DNA from: Shewanella vesiculosa
Lineage (GTDB): Bacteria > Pseudomonadota > Gammaproteobacteria > Enterobacterales > Shewanellaceae
Reading direction: 5' to 3'
Assembly: GCF_021560015.1 (NCBI RefSeq)
Contig: NZ_CP073588.1
Coordinates: 1,612,001-1,676,000, forward strand
Length of the DNA: 64,000 nt
Part shown: positions 1-11,010 of the stretch, piece by piece
Layout of the letters: the number at the start of each line of letters is the position of its first letter
Position numbering within the stretch: the stretch's first letter is position 1
Notes under the pieces: model-generated
The model's input: only the letters and a program-made list of their open reading frames with translations
Told to the model about the DNA's origin: nothing
Database searches by the model: none
Position numbers and translations under genes: made by a program

Positions 1-2102
1 AAGTTAAAGTCTAATCCGCTTGTGTCTTGGCTACCTACGTTAGTTAACGTATTTGTTAAGTTAGACAAATCACCATTTGGACCAATGTTAAAGGTTTCAC
101 ATGCAGCAGCAGAAGCATTAGCAAAACATGCATCAAGACCCGCTTGAACATCTAAACGTGTAATAGCATTGGTGACTTTAAAGCGCCAGTAATCAAGCGT
201 TAAAGATAAACCTTCAACATAGCTAGGTGAGTAAACTAAACCAGCTGTGTAAGAATCTGATTCTTCAGCTTTTAAGTTACTGTCTGAAGTATAACGCGTT
301 AAGATCTGTGGATCTTGAGCATTGCCCCAAGGATCATCTAAGTAGTCGTATGAACCGGTATCACCGCCAAATAACTCGCTGATACTAGGTGCACGGAAAC
401 CTGTAGCCGCTACACCACGAAGCATTAAATCATCAGATGCTTCATAAGTAAGGCCCACTTTCCAAGTAGATGCTTTACCGAATGTTGAGTAATCGTCATA
501 ACGAAGTGCAAAATCACCGGTTAATTTTTCGGTAAAAGGAACACTAACTTCTTCGAATACAGAGAAAACATTGTAGTTGCCGTCAGTAGGATCTTGCTGA
601 GCAGCAGTACTATCGCCAGCTACTGTTACAGGATCTGGATTATAGAAACCACTTTCGTAACGATATTCAGCACCGATAGCAAAAGCAACTGCACCAGCAC
701 TTACATCGAACAACTCACCATTTAAGCCTGCAGAAACAACATGCTGCTCGTTACCACCATTAGCATTATCGGTAAAGCTAATGTCATTAACAATATCACC
801 CGTTAATGGAACACCTGTGAACCATGCATCTTGGTTAGCATAAACAGATTGCTTAAGATTAGTTGCGTTGATTGAGTTATCAACGCTTGAATCAGCTTTG
901 TTTTTACCGTAAGTGTATGCGATATCCCAGTTCATACCGGTATTGATATCAAACTCACCAGCCAAAGCCGCAGAGATACGGAATGTATCAGTATCTTGAG
1001 AATAAATACGCGGACCAGCATCAGTCGTACGACGACGGTAATTTACTCGACCAGTATCATCAGCTTCAACACCACCGGCTGTCATAGCAGAATCAAGAGT
1101 AATACATGCTGCGCCAGCTTCAACACCTGGAGCGCCACATACGTTTAGCATAACATCAGCAGGTTGCGGAGCAAGTTGCTGATCAGACTTACGTTTAGTG
1201 TAAAGAACGTCTCCACTTAGCACTAAATTATTGTCTAACTCTTGAATCATATTAGCAAACAAGCTGTAACGCTCGTTTGGTGTTTGGTAATAACTGCTCG
1301 TGGTGTAGTCATAACCTGTAGAACGAGCAACCCATTCACCAGCGTCATTGCGTACTTTTCCGCCTAATGAACCAGTAGGTAAAAATGAACTTGCACCTGG
1401 CTCTGTCCAGCTACGATCTGACTGAATAACGCTTTCACGTTTTGAATACGCAGCACCGACAGTATAGTTACCGCCATCAGTATTGAAACCGTATAAACCG
1501 CTTAACTCACCTGTCTCACCGTCGCTTTCGCTAGTAGTGCTACCGTTAAGATCGAATTGAAAGCCTTCGAAGTCTTTCTTGGTGATGATGTTAACAACAC
1601 CAGCAATAGCATCAGAACCGTATACCGCAGAAGCGCCATCTTTTAAGATCTCAACGCGAGCGATCATAGATACAGGAATAGAGTTCAAATCGACAGAACT
1701 GTCTGCACCTGAACCAGAGTTAACCATACGACGGCCGTTTAATAACACTAGCGTACGTTGAGAACCCATGCCGCGTAAGTCAACTTGTGCAATACCATCT
1801 GAACCGTTATTTGAACTAGAACCTAGAGCGGCACCAGCCATTGAGGTTTGAGCTTGAAGTAGTTGGTCAACTGAAGTGAAACCTTCTGCGCGAATAGCTT
1901 CAGCAGAAATGATGGTTACTGGAGAAGCTGTTTCCATGTCTTGACGTTGGATACGAGAACCAGTTACTTCGATTCTTTCAACTTTCTGTTCGTCGGCAGC
2001 AAATGCTACTGAAGAAAATAAGCCTGTTGTCGCGACACTTGTTGCTGCTACAGCTATTAAACTACGGCGAATTGCCTTAGCAGTTAATGTGACTGAACTC
2101 AT
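1..2102 (-). CDS. TonB-dependent outer-membrane receptor (3' end beyond window)
   Basis: The reverse strand reads open for about 700 codons from ATG at 2102 to the left edge, so the C-terminal barrel strands are missing from the window. The N-terminus is a signal peptide (about residues 1-36, ending VAFA). It is followed by a TonB-box-like segment (VERIEVTGSRI) and a plug domain with the LVLLNGRRMV, VEILKDGASAVYGSDAIAGV signatures. The later part has YRYESGF and LMLRGVAATGFRAPSISELF, typical of the barrel of the large OmpF-like/CirA-type receptors of Shewanella and other Alteromonadales. It imports a ligand across the outer membrane using TonB-ExbBD energy. The ligand cannot be told: no Fur box is seen upstream, so iron is not implied, and these 'GSRI' receptors often serve peptides or carbohydrates. 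A 600-bp AT-rich leader precedes it. Confidence 0.9.
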   Translation of the reverse strand, partial: MSSVTLTAKAIRRSLIAVAATSVATTGLFSSVAFAADEQKVERIEVTGSRIQRQDMETASPVTIISAEAIRAEGFTSVDQLLQAQTSMAGAALGSSSNNGSDGIAQVDLRGMGSQRTLVLLNGRRMVNSGSGADSSVDLNSIPVSMIARVEILKDGASAVYGSDAIAGVVNIITKKDFEGFQFDLNGSTTSESDGETGELSGLYGFNTDGGNYTVGAAYSKRESVIQSDRSWTEPGASSFLPTGSLGGKVRNDAGEWVARSTGYDYTTSSYYQTPNERYSLFANMIQELDNNLVLSGDVLYTKRKSDQQLAPQPADVMLNVCGAPGVEAGAACITLDSAMTAGGVEADDTGRVNYRRRTTDAGPRIYSQDTDTFRISAALAGEFDINTGMNWDIAYTYGKNKADSSVDNSINATNLKQSVYANQDAWFTGVPLTGDIVNDISFTDNANGGNEQHVVSAGLNGELFDVSAGAVAFAIGAEYRYESGFYNPDPVTVAGDSTAAQQDPTDGNYNVFSVFEEVSVPFTEKLTGDFALRYDDYSTFGKASTWKVGLTYEASDDLMLRGVAATGFRAPSISELFGGDTGSYDYLDDPWGNAQDPQILTRYTSDSNLKAEESDSYTAGLVYSPSYVEGLSLTLDYWRFKVTNAITRLDVQAGLDACFANASAAACETFNIGPNGDLSNLTNTLTNVGSQDTSGLDFN

Positions 2103-2830
2103 GAATAAACTCCCTATAACTTGGAATAAAATAAAACAAGTCGTTATATTTTTAATTATGAATAATTGGTCAGTGCCAATCATTGAAAAACATTATTAAT
2201 GAATAAAAAACCTTTAGTCAATAAGGGCAACATGTGAACAACATCACACTTGACATCAAGATTGATAATTAATTTGACTTAAACCAATCTCATTAAAATC
2301 AATAATTTAGCAAATTACACTGTATTAACTCAGTCTATTAACATTTATTAACATAAGAAAATAAACATATAAGGCACCACAAAAGAACAAACAAAAGCCA
2401 ATAAAAAAACAAACTTAAAACAAAGGCAACAAATAAATAACAATTGATCATGAAATGCATCAAAAATTAATTTTTAATATTTACAAAAAAATTTAATAAT
2501 TGCCCTAAAAATCATCAGAATGACATTTCAATATTATTGATTATTTATTCAAAAACTAACTCTCCTCCTATTTTATTAGCTGAATTCCATTCAAAAAACC
2601 TAATATAAACCGACATATGCTCTGCTAATTAGCCCTAAAAAAATCAAGATTGATTATATTTACCCCAATTATGACTCATTAAAGTTGGAGAGTTTCGAAC
2701 ATAGCAGACGGTCAATTCACATCACACACCGAAGGTGGAATGTTACATAAATGTAGCGTTTCTGATGTGACTGGCTGCTTTATAAATCGCAGAGTAGACA
2801 TAAATAGAGGAGGTATTGAGGAAACGAACA
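2103..2830. other. AT-rich intergenic region upstream of the TonB receptor
   Basis: About 730 bases between the receptor start and the ndk terminator. It is very AT-rich with many short A and T runs and has no credible reading frame. It presumably holds the promoter and leader of the receptor gene, but no operator could be identified by eye. Confidence 0.5.
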
Positions 2831-2856
2831 AAAAAAAGGAGCCGAAGCTCCTTTTA
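2831..2856 (-). terminator. Rho-independent terminator of ndk
   Basis: On the minus strand a 9-bp stem (AAAAGGAGC/GCTCCTTTT) closes a TTCG tetraloop and runs into a T tract. It lies about 20 bases after the ndk stop codon. Confidence 0.85.
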
Positions 2857-2874
2857 ATCAACTTACAGCAATAA

Positions 2875-3306
2875 TTAACGAGTGCGTGGGCACACTTCAT
2901 CAGCGCTGAAGAAGTAAGCAATTTCACGAGCTGCTGATTCAAGAGCATCAGAACCGTGAACTGCGTTTTCGTCGATGCTTGCAGCGTAATCACCACGAAG
3001 CGTGCCACGAGCAGCTTCAGCTGGGTTAGTTGCACCCATGATTTCACGGTTAGCTAGAACAGCGTTTTCGCCTTCTAACACTTGAACCATAACTGGACCA
3101 GATGTCATGAAAGACACTAAAGCGCCAAAGAAAGGACGTGCGCTATGTTCAGCGTAGAAACCTTCAGCTTGTTCTTTAGATAGGTGAACCATTTTAGAAG
3201 CGATGATCTTGAGACCAGCTGATTCAAAACGGTTGTAAATAGCGCCAATGTGGTTGTTAGCAACTGCATCTGGCTTGATGATAGAGAATGTGCGTTCGAT
3301 CGACAT
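2875..3306 (-). CDS. ndk: Nucleoside diphosphate kinase
   Basis: 143 residues, the usual bacterial length. It transfers the gamma phosphate of ATP to NDPs through a phosphohistidine, balancing NTP and dNTP pools in the cytoplasm. The N-terminal [12 protein letters not shown], the [16 protein letters not shown] segment and the active-site histidine in NAVHGSD (His117) are all present. A longer frame begins 8 codons upstream, but the ATG at 3306 has AAGGAAG seven bases before it and gives the canonical MSIERT start. A TATAAT-like -10 with a GC-rich discriminator lies at 3350-3355. It is a single gene with its own terminator. Confidence 0.97.
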   Translation of the reverse strand: MSIERTFSIIKPDAVANNHIGAIYNRFESAGLKIIASKMVHLSKEQAEGFYAEHSARPFFGALVSFMTSGPVMVQVLEGENAVLANREIMGATNPAEAARGTLRGDYAASIDENAVHGSDALESAAREIAYFFSADEVCPRTR

Positions 3307-3349
3307 AACGAGCTTCCTTAATGTGAGCAAGTTTAAAAAATTCGCGCGG

Positions 3350-3355
3350 ATTATA
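3350..3355 (-). promoter_or_regulatory. Candidate ndk -10 element
   Basis: TATAAT on the minus strand, 44 bases before the ndk ATG, followed by a CCGCGCG discriminator. No good -35 hexamer was found at the right distance, so this is only a candidate. Confidence 0.45.
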
Positions 3356-3470
3356 CGTAATTTAAGGGTATATTCCTAGCCATATCCGCTTAAGCAGTGA
3401 TATTTCATCACTTAATTGCGTCATTTATATTAACATGGCGCAATTTATGCTCCATGAGCAAACATTCATC

Positions 3471-4367
3471 TTACTCTGCAGCCTTAACCGTTTTGTTAAT
3501 ACTTTTTTCCATAAAGCTAATGATGGCGTCAGCAACGTCTTTTTGTGTCGCTTTCTCAATGCCTTCTAAACCAGGAGATGAATTGACTTCCATCACCACA
3601 GGACCATGATTTGAGCGCAGTAAATCAACGCCAGCAATATTCAACCCCATTGTTTTGGCGGCACGAAGTGCAACAGAACGTTCTTCTGGGGTTAACTTAA
3701 CCAAAGTTGCACTGCCACCACGGTGCAAGTTAGATCGAAACTCACCCGGCTTTGCTTGGCGCTTCATCGCTGCTATCACTTTATCACCCAACACGAAACA
3801 GCGAATATCTGCGCCTTTGGCTTCAGCAATATATTCTTGTACCATGATGTTAGCCTTTAAGCCCATAAAGGCTTCTAGCACGCTCTCAGCCGCTTTGCGA
3901 GTCTCCGCTAATACCACGCCAATACCCTGAGTCCCTTCCAGTAGTTTAACCACCAAAGGTGCTCCGCCCACCATATCAATCAAATCAGGGATGTCGCTCG
4001 GTTTATTGGCAAAACCGGTGATCGGTAAGCCAATCCCCTGCCGCGACAACAGCTGCATTGAACGCAATTTATCCCGTGAACGTGCAATCCCAATGGAGCC
4101 ATTAACCGCATACACACCCATCATTTCAAATTGGCGTAATACAGCGGAACCATAAAAGGTTACTGAAGCGCCAATCCGTGGAATAACCGCATCAAAATGG
4201 CCTAAATCTTTGCCCGCCATATGAATGCTAGGCTTGGTCATATTAATATTCATATAACACTTTAACGGGTTGATAACCTTGACCTCATGTCCCCGGGCTA
4301 ATGCAGCTTCAACTAAGCGTTTAGTAGAATATAATTGCGGGCCTTGAGACAGTATTGCAATGCGCAC
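3471..4367 (-). CDS. rimK: RimK-type alpha-L-glutamate ligase (ATP-grasp)
   Basis: An ATP-grasp ligase of about 298 residues. E. coli RimK adds glutamates to the C-terminus of ribosomal protein S6 and can make poly-alpha-glutamate. [21 protein letters not shown] at the N-terminus, the [19 protein letters not shown] segment, [35 protein letters not shown] and [14 protein letters not shown] are characteristic. The frame opens four codons earlier at a TTG, but GTG at 4367 is preceded by GGAG at six bases and gives the family start, so I use the GTG. It is separated from fdx by a strong terminator. The rimA/rimB partner genes are not visible. Confidence 0.93.
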   Translation of the reverse strand: MRIAILSQGPQLYSTKRLVEAALARGHEVKVINPLKCYMNINMTKPSIHMAGKDLGHFDAVIPRIGASVTFYGSAVLRQFEMMGVYAVNGSIGIARSRDKLRSMQLLSRQGIGLPITGFANKPSDIPDLIDMVGGAPLVVKLLEGTQGIGVVLAETRKAAESVLEAFMGLKANIMVQEYIAEAKGADIRCFVLGDKVIAAMKRQAKPGEFRSNLHRGGSATLVKLTPEERSVALRAAKTMGLNIAGVDLLRSNHGPVVMEVNSSPGLEGIEKATQKDVADAIISFMEKSINKTVKAAE

Positions 4368-4443
4368 AGAGTGCTCCAAAAGAGAAATTTTCCGGCATCA
4401 TACGCTGAGTATATTTAAAATCAATGACTGCTATATCCATAGA

Positions 4444-4482
4444 TAAAAAAAGAGCCAATCCTAATAGATTGACTCTTTTTTT
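4444..4482 (-). terminator. Terminator after the isc operon
   Basis: A 16-bp nearly perfect inverted repeat (AAAAAAAGAG.CAATC arms) with a 6-base loop and T runs on both strands, between fdx and rimK. It would end the trmJ/cysE/isc transcript and isolate rimK. Confidence 0.88.
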
Positions 4483-4538
4483 GTGACCAATTACCCACAA
4501 TGAATAACGATTTTGATGGGTTAATCTACCAGTAAAGG

Positions 4539-4874
4539 CTAGCCTTCGCTCACCATGTTCACTGTGTATTTAGGGATATCGATGATCATATCGCAATCAA
4601 CCACTTTAGCTTGGCAAGATAGACGGCTTTCAGGTTCTAAGCCCCATGCTTTATCGAGCATGTCATCTTCTAGCTCATCACTTTCTTCGAGTTGATCAAA
4701 TCCTTCGCGTACAACTACATGGCAAGTAGTACAAGCACAAGACTTTTCACAGGCATGTTCAATATGAATACCGTTACGCAATGCAACGTTTAAAATCGTC
4801 TCGCCTACTTCAGCTTCAAGTACTGCGCCGTCTGGACAAAGTTCTTGATGGGGTAAAAATACTAACTGTGGCAT
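4539..4874 (-). CDS. fdx: ISC-type [2Fe-2S] ferredoxin
   Basis: 111 residues, the same length as E. coli Fdx. It supplies electrons for Fe-S cluster assembly on IscU. The cluster ligands are in EHACEKSCACTTCHVV plus a distal cysteine in SRLSCQA, and EDDMLDKAWGLEPESRLSCQ is the ISC ferredoxin signature. Two ATGs are adjacent; the second (4874) has the better distance from the upstream AGGTG and matches the family start MPQL. It follows hscA by 8 bases. No iscX gene follows it, unlike E. coli. Confidence 0.96.
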   Translation of the reverse strand: MPQLVFLPHQELCPDGAVLEAEVGETILNVALRNGIHIEHACEKSCACTTCHVVVREGFDQLEESDELEDDMLDKAWGLEPESRLSCQAKVVDCDMIIDIPKYTVNMVSEG

Positions 4875-4882
4875 CATTTCAC

Positions 4883-6742
4883 CTATATGTTGTCGACCGA
4901 CTGCCCTTTAAGCGCCGCTCTAATAGAATTATCCATACGTCTTGACGCAAAATCTTGAGTCTTATCGTCGAGATTTGCAATTGCTTTTTCAATAGCATCA
5001 ATATCGTCTTGTTGCGCGGCGGCATCAAGTTCTGCGATCGCTACCACTAACTGTTGACGTTCTTGCTCATCCAGTAGTGCAGCATCTTTAGCCAAGGCTG
5101 CGTTAAGTGATTCTATCACCCGCGCGGCTTCAACTTTTTGCTCTGCTAGCATACGACGAGTAATGTCTTCTTTAGCATACTTCATCGAATCTTTTAGCAT
5201 GGTGGCGATTTCAGTATCGGATAAACCAAATGAAGGTTTAACTTGAATCGATGTCTTAACTCCAGTGGACTTTTCCATCGCAGTAACACTGAGCAGACCA
5301 TCAGCATCGACTTGGAATGTCACTCGAATATGAGCAGCTCCAGCGGCGAGCGGCGGAATACCGTGCAGTGTAAAGCGCGCCAAAGAACGACAATCGTCAA
5401 CCAGCTCTCGTTCACCCTGAACCACATGAAATGCCATCGCAGTTTGACCATCTTTAAAAGTGGTAAACTCTTGTGCCCGTGCAACTGGAATAGTGGTATT
5501 ACGCGTAACCACTTTTTCAACCAAGCCACCCATGGTTTCAACACCGAGCGATAATGGGATCACATCTAACAGTAATAAGTCTGAATCGGGTTTATTGCCA
5601 ACGAGAATATCGGCTTGAATAGCCGCACCAATGGCAACAACGCGATCAGGGTCAATTGAAGTCAACGGTGTTTTTTTGAAGAATATTTCAACTTGTTCAC
5701 GAACTAAAGGAACTCGAGTTGAACCACCGACCATGACAGTTTCAATCACCTCATCCACGCTCACACCTGCATCACGTAAAGTGCGACGACAGCTACCAAT
5801 GGTTTTTTTCACCAATGCGCCAATGAGTTCATTAAATAGGTTTTTATCGACACTACAGCTGACGGTTTGGTCGCCAATGACAACAGAGGCTTCAACGCTG
5901 TCATTTTCAGTTAATGCTTCTTTGACCCGGCGAGCCTCAATCTGTAACTGACGTGCTAACTGATTATTCGGCTCAGTGATGTTCCACGTTGTTTGCAAAT
6001 GGCTAACAAGTAAATGATCAAAGTCATCACCACCCAAAGCAGAATCACCGCCTGTGGCTAACACTTCAAATACGCCACGATTCAAACGCAGAACAGAGAT
6101 ATCAAAAGTACCGCCACCTAAATCGTAAATGGCAATCACGCCTTCTTGCTTCGAATCAAGTCCATATGCAATAGCTGCAGCAGTAGGTTCGTTAAGTAAG
6201 CGTAATACTTTAACGCCTAATAATTCTGCAGCGTCTTTAGTACCTTGACGTTGTGCATCATCAAAATACGCAGGTACGGTAATGACCACGCCGTCTAACT
6301 CGCCACCTAACGTGGTTTCCGCACGGGCAATTAAAGGTTTTAAAATTTCGGCAGACACTTGAATAGGATTAACTTGCCCAATAGGCGTAGTAAACACCGG
6401 CAAGCCGTTTTCACTCGCGTGTAAAGCGTAGGGTAATCGATGAACGCCAGACTGAATATCAGTAAGGCTTCGTCCCATAAAACGCTTAACCGAAACGATA
6501 GTGTTTTGGGGATCTAATGCTGATTGTTGTTGAGCTTCGTAGCCAACGAGTACATTGGTATCACCATAATGCACCACAGAAGGCAAAGAATGACGTCCTT
6601 GCTCATCAGGCAAGGTCAATGCTTGAGCACTTCTTACCGCAGCAACAAGTGAGTTGGTGGTACCAAGATCTATTCCAACCGCAAGACGATGCTGATGCGG
6701 TGCGGCGCTTTGGCCAGGTTCTGCAATTTGCAACAGTGCCAT
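4883..6742 (-). CDS. hscA: Fe-S cluster assembly chaperone HscA (Hsp70)
   Basis: About 619 residues. HscA is the specialised Hsp70 that, with HscB, binds the LPPVK motif of IscU and promotes cluster transfer by ATP hydrolysis. The nucleotide-binding domain shows [52 protein letters not shown] and [15 protein letters not shown]; the substrate domain follows from [17 protein letters not shown]. The open frame extends 11 codons further, but ATG at 6742 gives [17 protein letters not shown], the conserved start, with GGAACACT before it. It sits between hscB and fdx in the isc operon. Confidence 0.97.
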   Translation of the reverse strand: MALLQIAEPGQSAAPHQHRLAVGIDLGTTNSLVAAVRSAQALTLPDEQGRHSLPSVVHYGDTNVLVGYEAQQQSALDPQNTIVSVKRFMGRSLTDIQSGVHRLPYALHASENGLPVFTTPIGQVNPIQVSAEILKPLIARAETTLGGELDGVVITVPAYFDDAQRQGTKDAAELLGVKVLRLLNEPTAAAIAYGLDSKQEGVIAIYDLGGGTFDISVLRLNRGVFEVLATGGDSALGGDDFDHLLVSHLQTTWNITEPNNQLARQLQIEARRVKEALTENDSVEASVVIGDQTVSCSVDKNLFNELIGALVKKTIGSCRRTLRDAGVSVDEVIETVMVGGSTRVPLVREQVEIFFKKTPLTSIDPDRVVAIGAAIQADILVGNKPDSDLLLLDVIPLSLGVETMGGLVEKVVTRNTTIPVARAQEFTTFKDGQTAMAFHVVQGERELVDDCRSLARFTLHGIPPLAAGAAHIRVTFQVDADGLLSVTAMEKSTGVKTSIQVKPSFGLSDTEIATMLKDSMKYAKEDITRRMLAEQKVEAARVIESLNAALAKDAALLDEQERQQLVVAIAELDAAAQQDDIDAIEKAIANLDDKTQDFASRRMDNSIRAALKGQSVDNI

Positions 6743-6811
6743 AGTGTTCCAACTTGTTGTGTTATCGATTAGCAAAGCTAATCATAAATAAGGTTCAGAA
6801 TTTAAGGTAAT

Positions 6812-7336
6812 TTAGTCGAGCAAGCTATCTTCAATACGAGCTAGCTCATCTTGCAATTTTGCCATAAATTTTAGCTTACGAATTTGATCAGCCGCTAATA
6901 ATGCATCTGCATTATCATCACTGGCTAATAACGTCGCTAATTTAACCGATAATACCGACTCAAACTGTGCAAATGAATCATACAGTTCATCAATTGAAGA
7001 CTGCGGATCACTGCTATGAGTTATATCTTCAAGCGCTTCACGCCACTCCATTTGTTGCATCAAAAATGTACCATCTTTGAGCGTAGTGGTTTCGTGGCTT
7101 AATTCAATACCACGCAGGCTCAACATATGTTCAGCACGGCGTAAGGGATTTTTTAACGTTTGATAGCCGTCGTTAACTTGTGCAGTACGCTGAACAGATA
7201 GCAGCTTTTTTTGCTCGGTATCATTCGCGAATTTATCGGGATGGACCGCCCGTTGCAGTTCGCGGTAGCGCTCTGCAAGTAAGGCGGTATCGATATCAAA
7301 GGCAGGTGCAACATTAAACAGATCGAAATAATTCAT
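6812..7336 (-). CDS. hscB: Fe-S cluster co-chaperone HscB (J-protein)
   Basis: 174 residues. The N-terminal J domain carries the HPD tripeptide (His32-Asp34 in RAVHPDKF) that stimulates HscA ATPase. The C-terminal helical domain (from about residue 85, EWREALEDI) binds IscU. Length and arrangement match E. coli HscB. It lies 69 bases upstream of hscA. Confidence 0.96.
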   Translation of the reverse strand: MNYFDLFNVAPAFDIDTALLAERYRELQRAVHPDKFANDTEQKKLLSVQRTAQVNDGYQTLKNPLRRAEHMLSLRGIELSHETTTLKDGTFLMQQMEWREALEDITHSSDPQSSIDELYDSFAQFESVLSVKLATLLASDDNADALLAADQIRKLKFMAKLQDELARIEDSLLD

Positions 7337-7391
7337 GGGCAGATATCATGCTTACTGTTTGATATAAAACGACTTAACAGGTGAATAATGG

Positions 7392-7715
7392 TTAAACAGT
7401 GAAACTTTCACCGCAACCACATTCACCCTTTGCGTTAGGATTATTGAACTGAAAACCTTCGTTTAGGCCTTCTTTGACAAAATCAAGTTCAATACCTTGC
7501 AAATAAATGAAGCTTTTGGCATCGATGATGATATTCACACCATCGATGTTATAAAGCTCATCATCGTCATTGAGATCATCAACGAACTCAATGACGTATG
7601 CCATACCTGAACAACCTGATGTTCTCAACCCAAGGCGCAAGCCGAGGCCTTTCCCGCGATTAGCAAGAAACGATCTTACTCGATCAGCCGCAGCGGGGGT
7701 CATTGAAATAGCCAT
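7392..7715 (-). CDS. iscA: Iron-sulfur assembly protein IscA
   Basis: 107 residues of the A-type carrier family. The three ligand cysteines are Cys35 (TSGCSGMAY), Cys99 and Cys101 (GECGCGESF). A-type carriers accept and deliver Fe-S clusters, mainly [4Fe-4S], to apo-targets. The gene starts 14 bases after iscU. Confidence 0.97.
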   Translation of the reverse strand: MAISMTPAAADRVRSFLANRGKGLGLRLGLRTSGCSGMAYVIEFVDDLNDDDELYNIDGVNIIIDAKSFIYLQGIELDFVKEGLNEGFQFNNPNAKGECGCGESFTV

Positions 7716-7729
7716 CTTAACTCCAGGTA

Positions 7730-8113
7730 TTACTTAGCTTGTCTGCTTTTATACTCTTCAATTGCTGCTTTAATGGCGTCTTCAGCCAAAATAGAGCAAT
7801 GAATTTTAACTGGCGGTAGTGCTAGTTCTTCAGCAATGTCAGCATTTTTAATGGTCGCTGCTTCATCAACACTCTTGCCTTTAACCCATTCAGTCACTAA
7901 TGAGCTTGATGCAATTGCGCTGCCGCAACCATAAGTCTTGAATTTTGCATCTTCAATAATGCCATCAGCATTAATTTTAAGTTGCAACTTCATTACGTCA
8001 CCACATGCTGGTGCACCAACCATACCGGTAACAATTGATGGGTCGTTTTTATCAAATGAACCTACGTTACGTGGGTTTTCATAATGATCGATTACTTTTT
8101 CGCTATAAGCCAT
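7730..8113 (-). CDS. iscU: Fe-S cluster scaffold IscU
   Basis: 127 residues. Scaffold cysteines are Cys37 (GAPACGDV), Cys63 ([11 protein letters not shown]) and Cys106 ([15 protein letters not shown]), with the assembly aspartate in CGDVMKLQL. The LPPVK motif at residues 99-103 is the HscA recognition site, which fits hscA and hscB being in the same operon. The gene lies 70 bases downstream of iscS. Confidence 0.98.
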   Translation of the reverse strand: MAYSEKVIDHYENPRNVGSFDKNDPSIVTGMVGAPACGDVMKLQLKINADGIIEDAKFKTYGCGSAIASSSLVTEWVKGKSVDEAATIKNADIAEELALPPVKIHCSILAEDAIKAAIEEYKSRQAK

Positions 8114-8183
8114 GATACTGCTCCAAAATCTGTGTCGTTATCAGTTTACGAATAATGGTATTACACTTATTTAACCATCTAAA

Positions 8184-9398
8184 TTAGTGATGTGCCCATT
8201 GAACTTGATCCAAATCGATACCATCTTTGAACATCTCCCATAATGGAGACATTTCGCGTAACTTATCGATAGATTCAGTTATCGTTTTGATAGCATGGTC
8301 AATTTCTTCATCGGTAGTAAAACGGCCGATTGAGAAACGAATTGAGCTGTGTGCCATTTCATCGTTTAAACCCAATGCACGTAATACGTAGCTTGGCTCT
8401 AAACTTGCTGAAGTACAGGCTGAACCAGAAGAAACCGCTAAATCTTTTAAGGCCATCATTAACGATTCACCTTCAACAAAGTTGAAGCTCACGTTAAAAA
8501 TACCACTGTAGCGTTGTTCCATATCACCATTGATATAGGTTTCTTCTATGTGTTTAATACCGTTCCATAACTTATCGCGAAGGCGAGTAATACGCTCGCT
8601 ATCAGCAGCCATGTCTTGTTTGGCAATCACAGCAGCTTCACCTAAACCAACGATTTGATGAGTTGCTAATGTGCCACTGCGCATTCCGCGCTCGTGTCCA
8701 CCACCGTGCATTTGCGATTCAAGACGAATACGTGGCTTACGGCGAACATATAATGCGCCGATACCTTTTGGTCCATACATTTTATGGCCAGAAATCGAAA
8801 TCAAATCAACTTTAGTGGTTTGCACATCAATCGGTAATTTACCCGCACTTTGGGCAGCATCCATATGGAAGAAAATACCCTTTGCGCGGCATAACTCACC
8901 AATGGCATCGATATCGTGAATCACACCAATTTCGTTGTTCACGTGCATAATGCTGACTAAAATAGTGTCATCGCGCATCGCCGCTTCTAAGCGTTCCATT
9001 GGGATGATGCCATTATCATCAGGAACCATATAAGTGACTTCGTAACCTTCACGCTCTAACTGACGGCACGTGTCTAACGTAGCTTTATGTTCAGTTTTGC
9101 TGGTAATGATGTGCTTGCCCTTTTTGTGATAAAAATGGGCAATACCTTTAATCGCAAGGTTACTTGATTCTGTCGCACCTGAGGTAAATACAATCTCACG
9201 GTGATCAGCGTTGATTAAATCAGCAACTTGATTACGGGCGATATCAACCGCCTCTTCAGCTTGCCAACCATAACGGTGTGAACGCGATGCTGGATTACCA
9301 AATACGCCGTCCATCGTCATGTGTTGCATCATTTTTTCAGCAACACGCTTGTCTACAGGCGTTGTTGCGGCATAATCTAAATAGATAGGAAGCTTCAT
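8184..9398 (-). CDS. iscS: Cysteine desulfurase IscS
   Basis: 404 residues, class V PLP aminotransferase fold. The PLP lysine is Lys206 in [12 protein letters not shown]. The catalytic persulfide cysteine is Cys328 in [21 protein letters not shown]. It releases sulfur from cysteine as persulfide for IscU, tRNA thiolation and other acceptors. It follows iscR by about 80 bases and is co-transcribed under the IscR-controlled promoter. Confidence 0.98.
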   Translation of the reverse strand: MKLPIYLDYAATTPVDKRVAEKMMQHMTMDGVFGNPASRSHRYGWQAEEAVDIARNQVADLINADHREIVFTSGATESSNLAIKGIAHFYHKKGKHIITSKTEHKATLDTCRQLEREGYEVTYMVPDDNGIIPMERLEAAMRDDTILVSIMHVNNEIGVIHDIDAIGELCRAKGIFFHMDAAQSAGKLPIDVQTTKVDLISISGHKMYGPKGIGALYVRRKPRIRLESQMHGGGHERGMRSGTLATHQIVGLGEAAVIAKQDMAADSERITRLRDKLWNGIKHIEETYINGDMEQRYSGIFNVSFNFVEGESLMMALKDLAVSSGSACTSASLEPSYVLRALGLNDEMAHSSIRFSIGRFTTDEEIDHAIKTITESIDKLREMSPLWEMFKDGIDLDQVQWAHH

Positions 9399-9480
9399 AA
9401 TACACTCCGTACTCAGCAGTCTCAGATGAGGCTACATACAACGTACAAATAATAATGATATATCAATCAACATAGTTGAG

Positions 9481-9942
9481 TTATAGACTCACTCTATGTT
9501 CCTTTTGTATCTCATCTTGCTTTAACGAAATAAATCTTACATCTCGCTTTTGCATCAAACCCGCAAGAGAAATACCATCTAAAAAATCTGAAATTTGTTT
9601 ACTTAAGTCACCCCATAAAGAATGGGTTAGGCAACGAGTACCACTTTGGCAGTTACCTTTTCCTTGACAACGGGTGGCGTCTACAGATTCGTCAACAGCA
9701 TGCACGACCATGCCAACTGAGATATCTACGGCTTCTAAACCTAAACGGTAACCACCACCGGGTCCGCGGACACTCGACACTAAACCATGTTTACGTAACT
9801 TAGCGAAGAGTTGTTCAAGATAAGACAAAGAAATTCCTTGTCTTTCAGAAATATCAGCTAAAGGCACAGGACCAGTAGCAGAGTGAATCGCAACATCCAG
9901 CATAGCTGTCACTGCATAGCGACCTTTTGATGTAAGTTTCAT
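9481..9942 (-). CDS. iscR: Rrf2-family Fe-S regulator IscR
   Basis: 153 residues. The N-terminal winged helix ([18 protein letters not shown]) binds DNA and residues Cys92, Cys98, Cys104 and His107 ([17 protein letters not shown]) are the [2Fe-2S] ligands. The holo-protein represses its own operon when Fe-S supply is adequate. The frame reaches 20 codons further upstream, but those overlap the promoter and IscR-site region; ATG at 9942 gives the family start. First gene of the isc cluster. Confidence 0.97.
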   Translation of the reverse strand: MKLTSKGRYAVTAMLDVAIHSATGPVPLADISERQGISLSYLEQLFAKLRKHGLVSSVRGPGGGYRLGLEAVDISVGMVVHAVDESVDATRCQGKGNCQSGTRCLTHSLWGDLSKQISDFLDGISLAGLMQKRDVRFISLKQDEIQKEHRVSL

Positions 9943-9981
9943 AACTTGTACTGCTCCCAAAAAGTATGCAGTAATTTCAAC

Positions 9982-10006
9982 ATACCCGAGTAATTTAGTC
10001 AAGTAT
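9982..10006 (-). promoter_or_regulatory. IscR type-1 binding site (proximal)
   Basis: A 25-bp imperfect palindrome of the form ATA-CCC-GAGT-AATT-TAGTC-AAG-TAT matches the E. coli type-1 IscR consensus (ATASYYGACTRWWWYAGTCRRSTAT) at all but one position. It lies 40 bases before the iscR ATG, overlapping a TTGACT -35-like hexamer on the minus strand. Confidence 0.85.
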
Positions 10007-10031
10007 TAATCCTACTAAATTACTCAAGTAT
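10007..10031 (-). promoter_or_regulatory. IscR type-1-like site (distal)
   Basis: A second, weaker 25-bp match (CTACT-AAAT-TACTC-AAG-TAT) directly adjoins the first with the same period. The outer left half diverges from the consensus, while the right half keeps it. Tandem sites are the known arrangement at the E. coli isc promoter. Confidence 0.65.
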
Positions 10032-10173
10032 TATGATGTTGTTTAACTATAAACGATCCCAATTTCGCCGCGGGTATTTAACCTTTTTATCTTGTAAGAT
10101 TCAATGCCGACAAGGCAATTAATCGCATTATTAACTGATTATTTGACTTGAATCGACAATGACTTATTGAATT

Positions 10174-10992
10174 TTAAATACTCGGGTCGAACTTATCAAT
10201 GTCTTGTTTACGAATGGTCGCGGCTTCTCGCGATGCCTCATCAAATGCATCCACATTTAACTCTGGCAACTTTTTAGTACAAACTTCACCACCCATTTGC
10301 TGAATGGCATTACACAGTTCTTGTACTTTCGAGTCCATTAAATGCATGTGATCAAGCATTTGTCCTATGGCATTAGCCACAGGATCAGGATTATCTGGTG
10401 ATACAGCGTACGCATCAAAGCCATACTTTTTAGCCATCTCAGTGCGACGTTCAGTTTTTTCTTTTGACTGGTTGGTCGGCGAAGACACCACACGCCCAGG
10501 ACCCACCACAGTGTGATCGCTGGCGACATCCTTAACCACCACAGAATTAGAGCCAACACGTGCACCATCGTGCATTGTGATAGGTCCAAGTACTTTGGCC
10601 CCAGCCCCAATCACCACATTATTGCCTAAAGTGGGATGACGTTTACCTGGCTGCCAAGTTGTTCCGCCCAAAGTAACACTATGATATAGCGTGCAATCAT
10701 CACCAATTTCGGCAGTTTCACCTATTACAACGCCCATACCGTGGTCAATAAAGAAACGTCGGCCAATCGTCGCACCGGGATGAATTTCAACACCGGTGAG
10801 CCAGCGAGAAAATGTCGATAAACAACGGGCCGTAAAACGCCAGTTCGCTAGCCACAGTTTATGACTAATACGGTGGATCCAAATAGCATGCATACCCGGG
10901 TAATTAAATATTATCTCTATGGTACTGTTTGCAGCAGGATCACGATGATAAATCGATTCGATGTCTTCTTTTAACCTAGCGATGATGGCCAT
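10174..10992 (-). CDS. cysE: Serine O-acetyltransferase
   Basis: 272 residues. It makes O-acetylserine from serine and acetyl-CoA, the first step of cysteine synthesis. The left-handed beta-helix hexapeptide region is clear ([45 protein letters not shown], in sections), with the catalytic His in FIDHGMG. The tail beyond about residue 180 is longer than in E. coli CysE and includes an [15 protein letters not shown] segment typical of the epsC-like form beside isc genes. It lies 18 bases after trmJ and upstream of iscR, supplying cysteine for IscS. Confidence 0.94.
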   Translation of the reverse strand: MAIIARLKEDIESIYHRDPAANSTIEIIFNYPGMHAIWIHRISHKLWLANWRFTARCLSTFSRWLTGVEIHPGATIGRRFFIDHGMGVVIGETAEIGDDCTLYHSVTLGGTTWQPGKRHPTLGNNVVIGAGAKVLGPITMHDGARVGSNSVVVKDVASDHTVVGPGRVVSSPTNQSKEKTERRTEMAKKYGFDAYAVSPDNPDPVANAIGQMLDHMHLMDSKVQELCNAIQQMGGEVCTKKLPELNVDAFDEASREAATIRKQDIDKFDPSI

Positions 10993-11010
10993 GGTGTGTT
11001 CCTTTACTGC

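Noticed and set aside
2712..3047. Minus-strand open frame overlapping ndk
   Set aside because: It is a shadow frame of ndk and shows no protein features.
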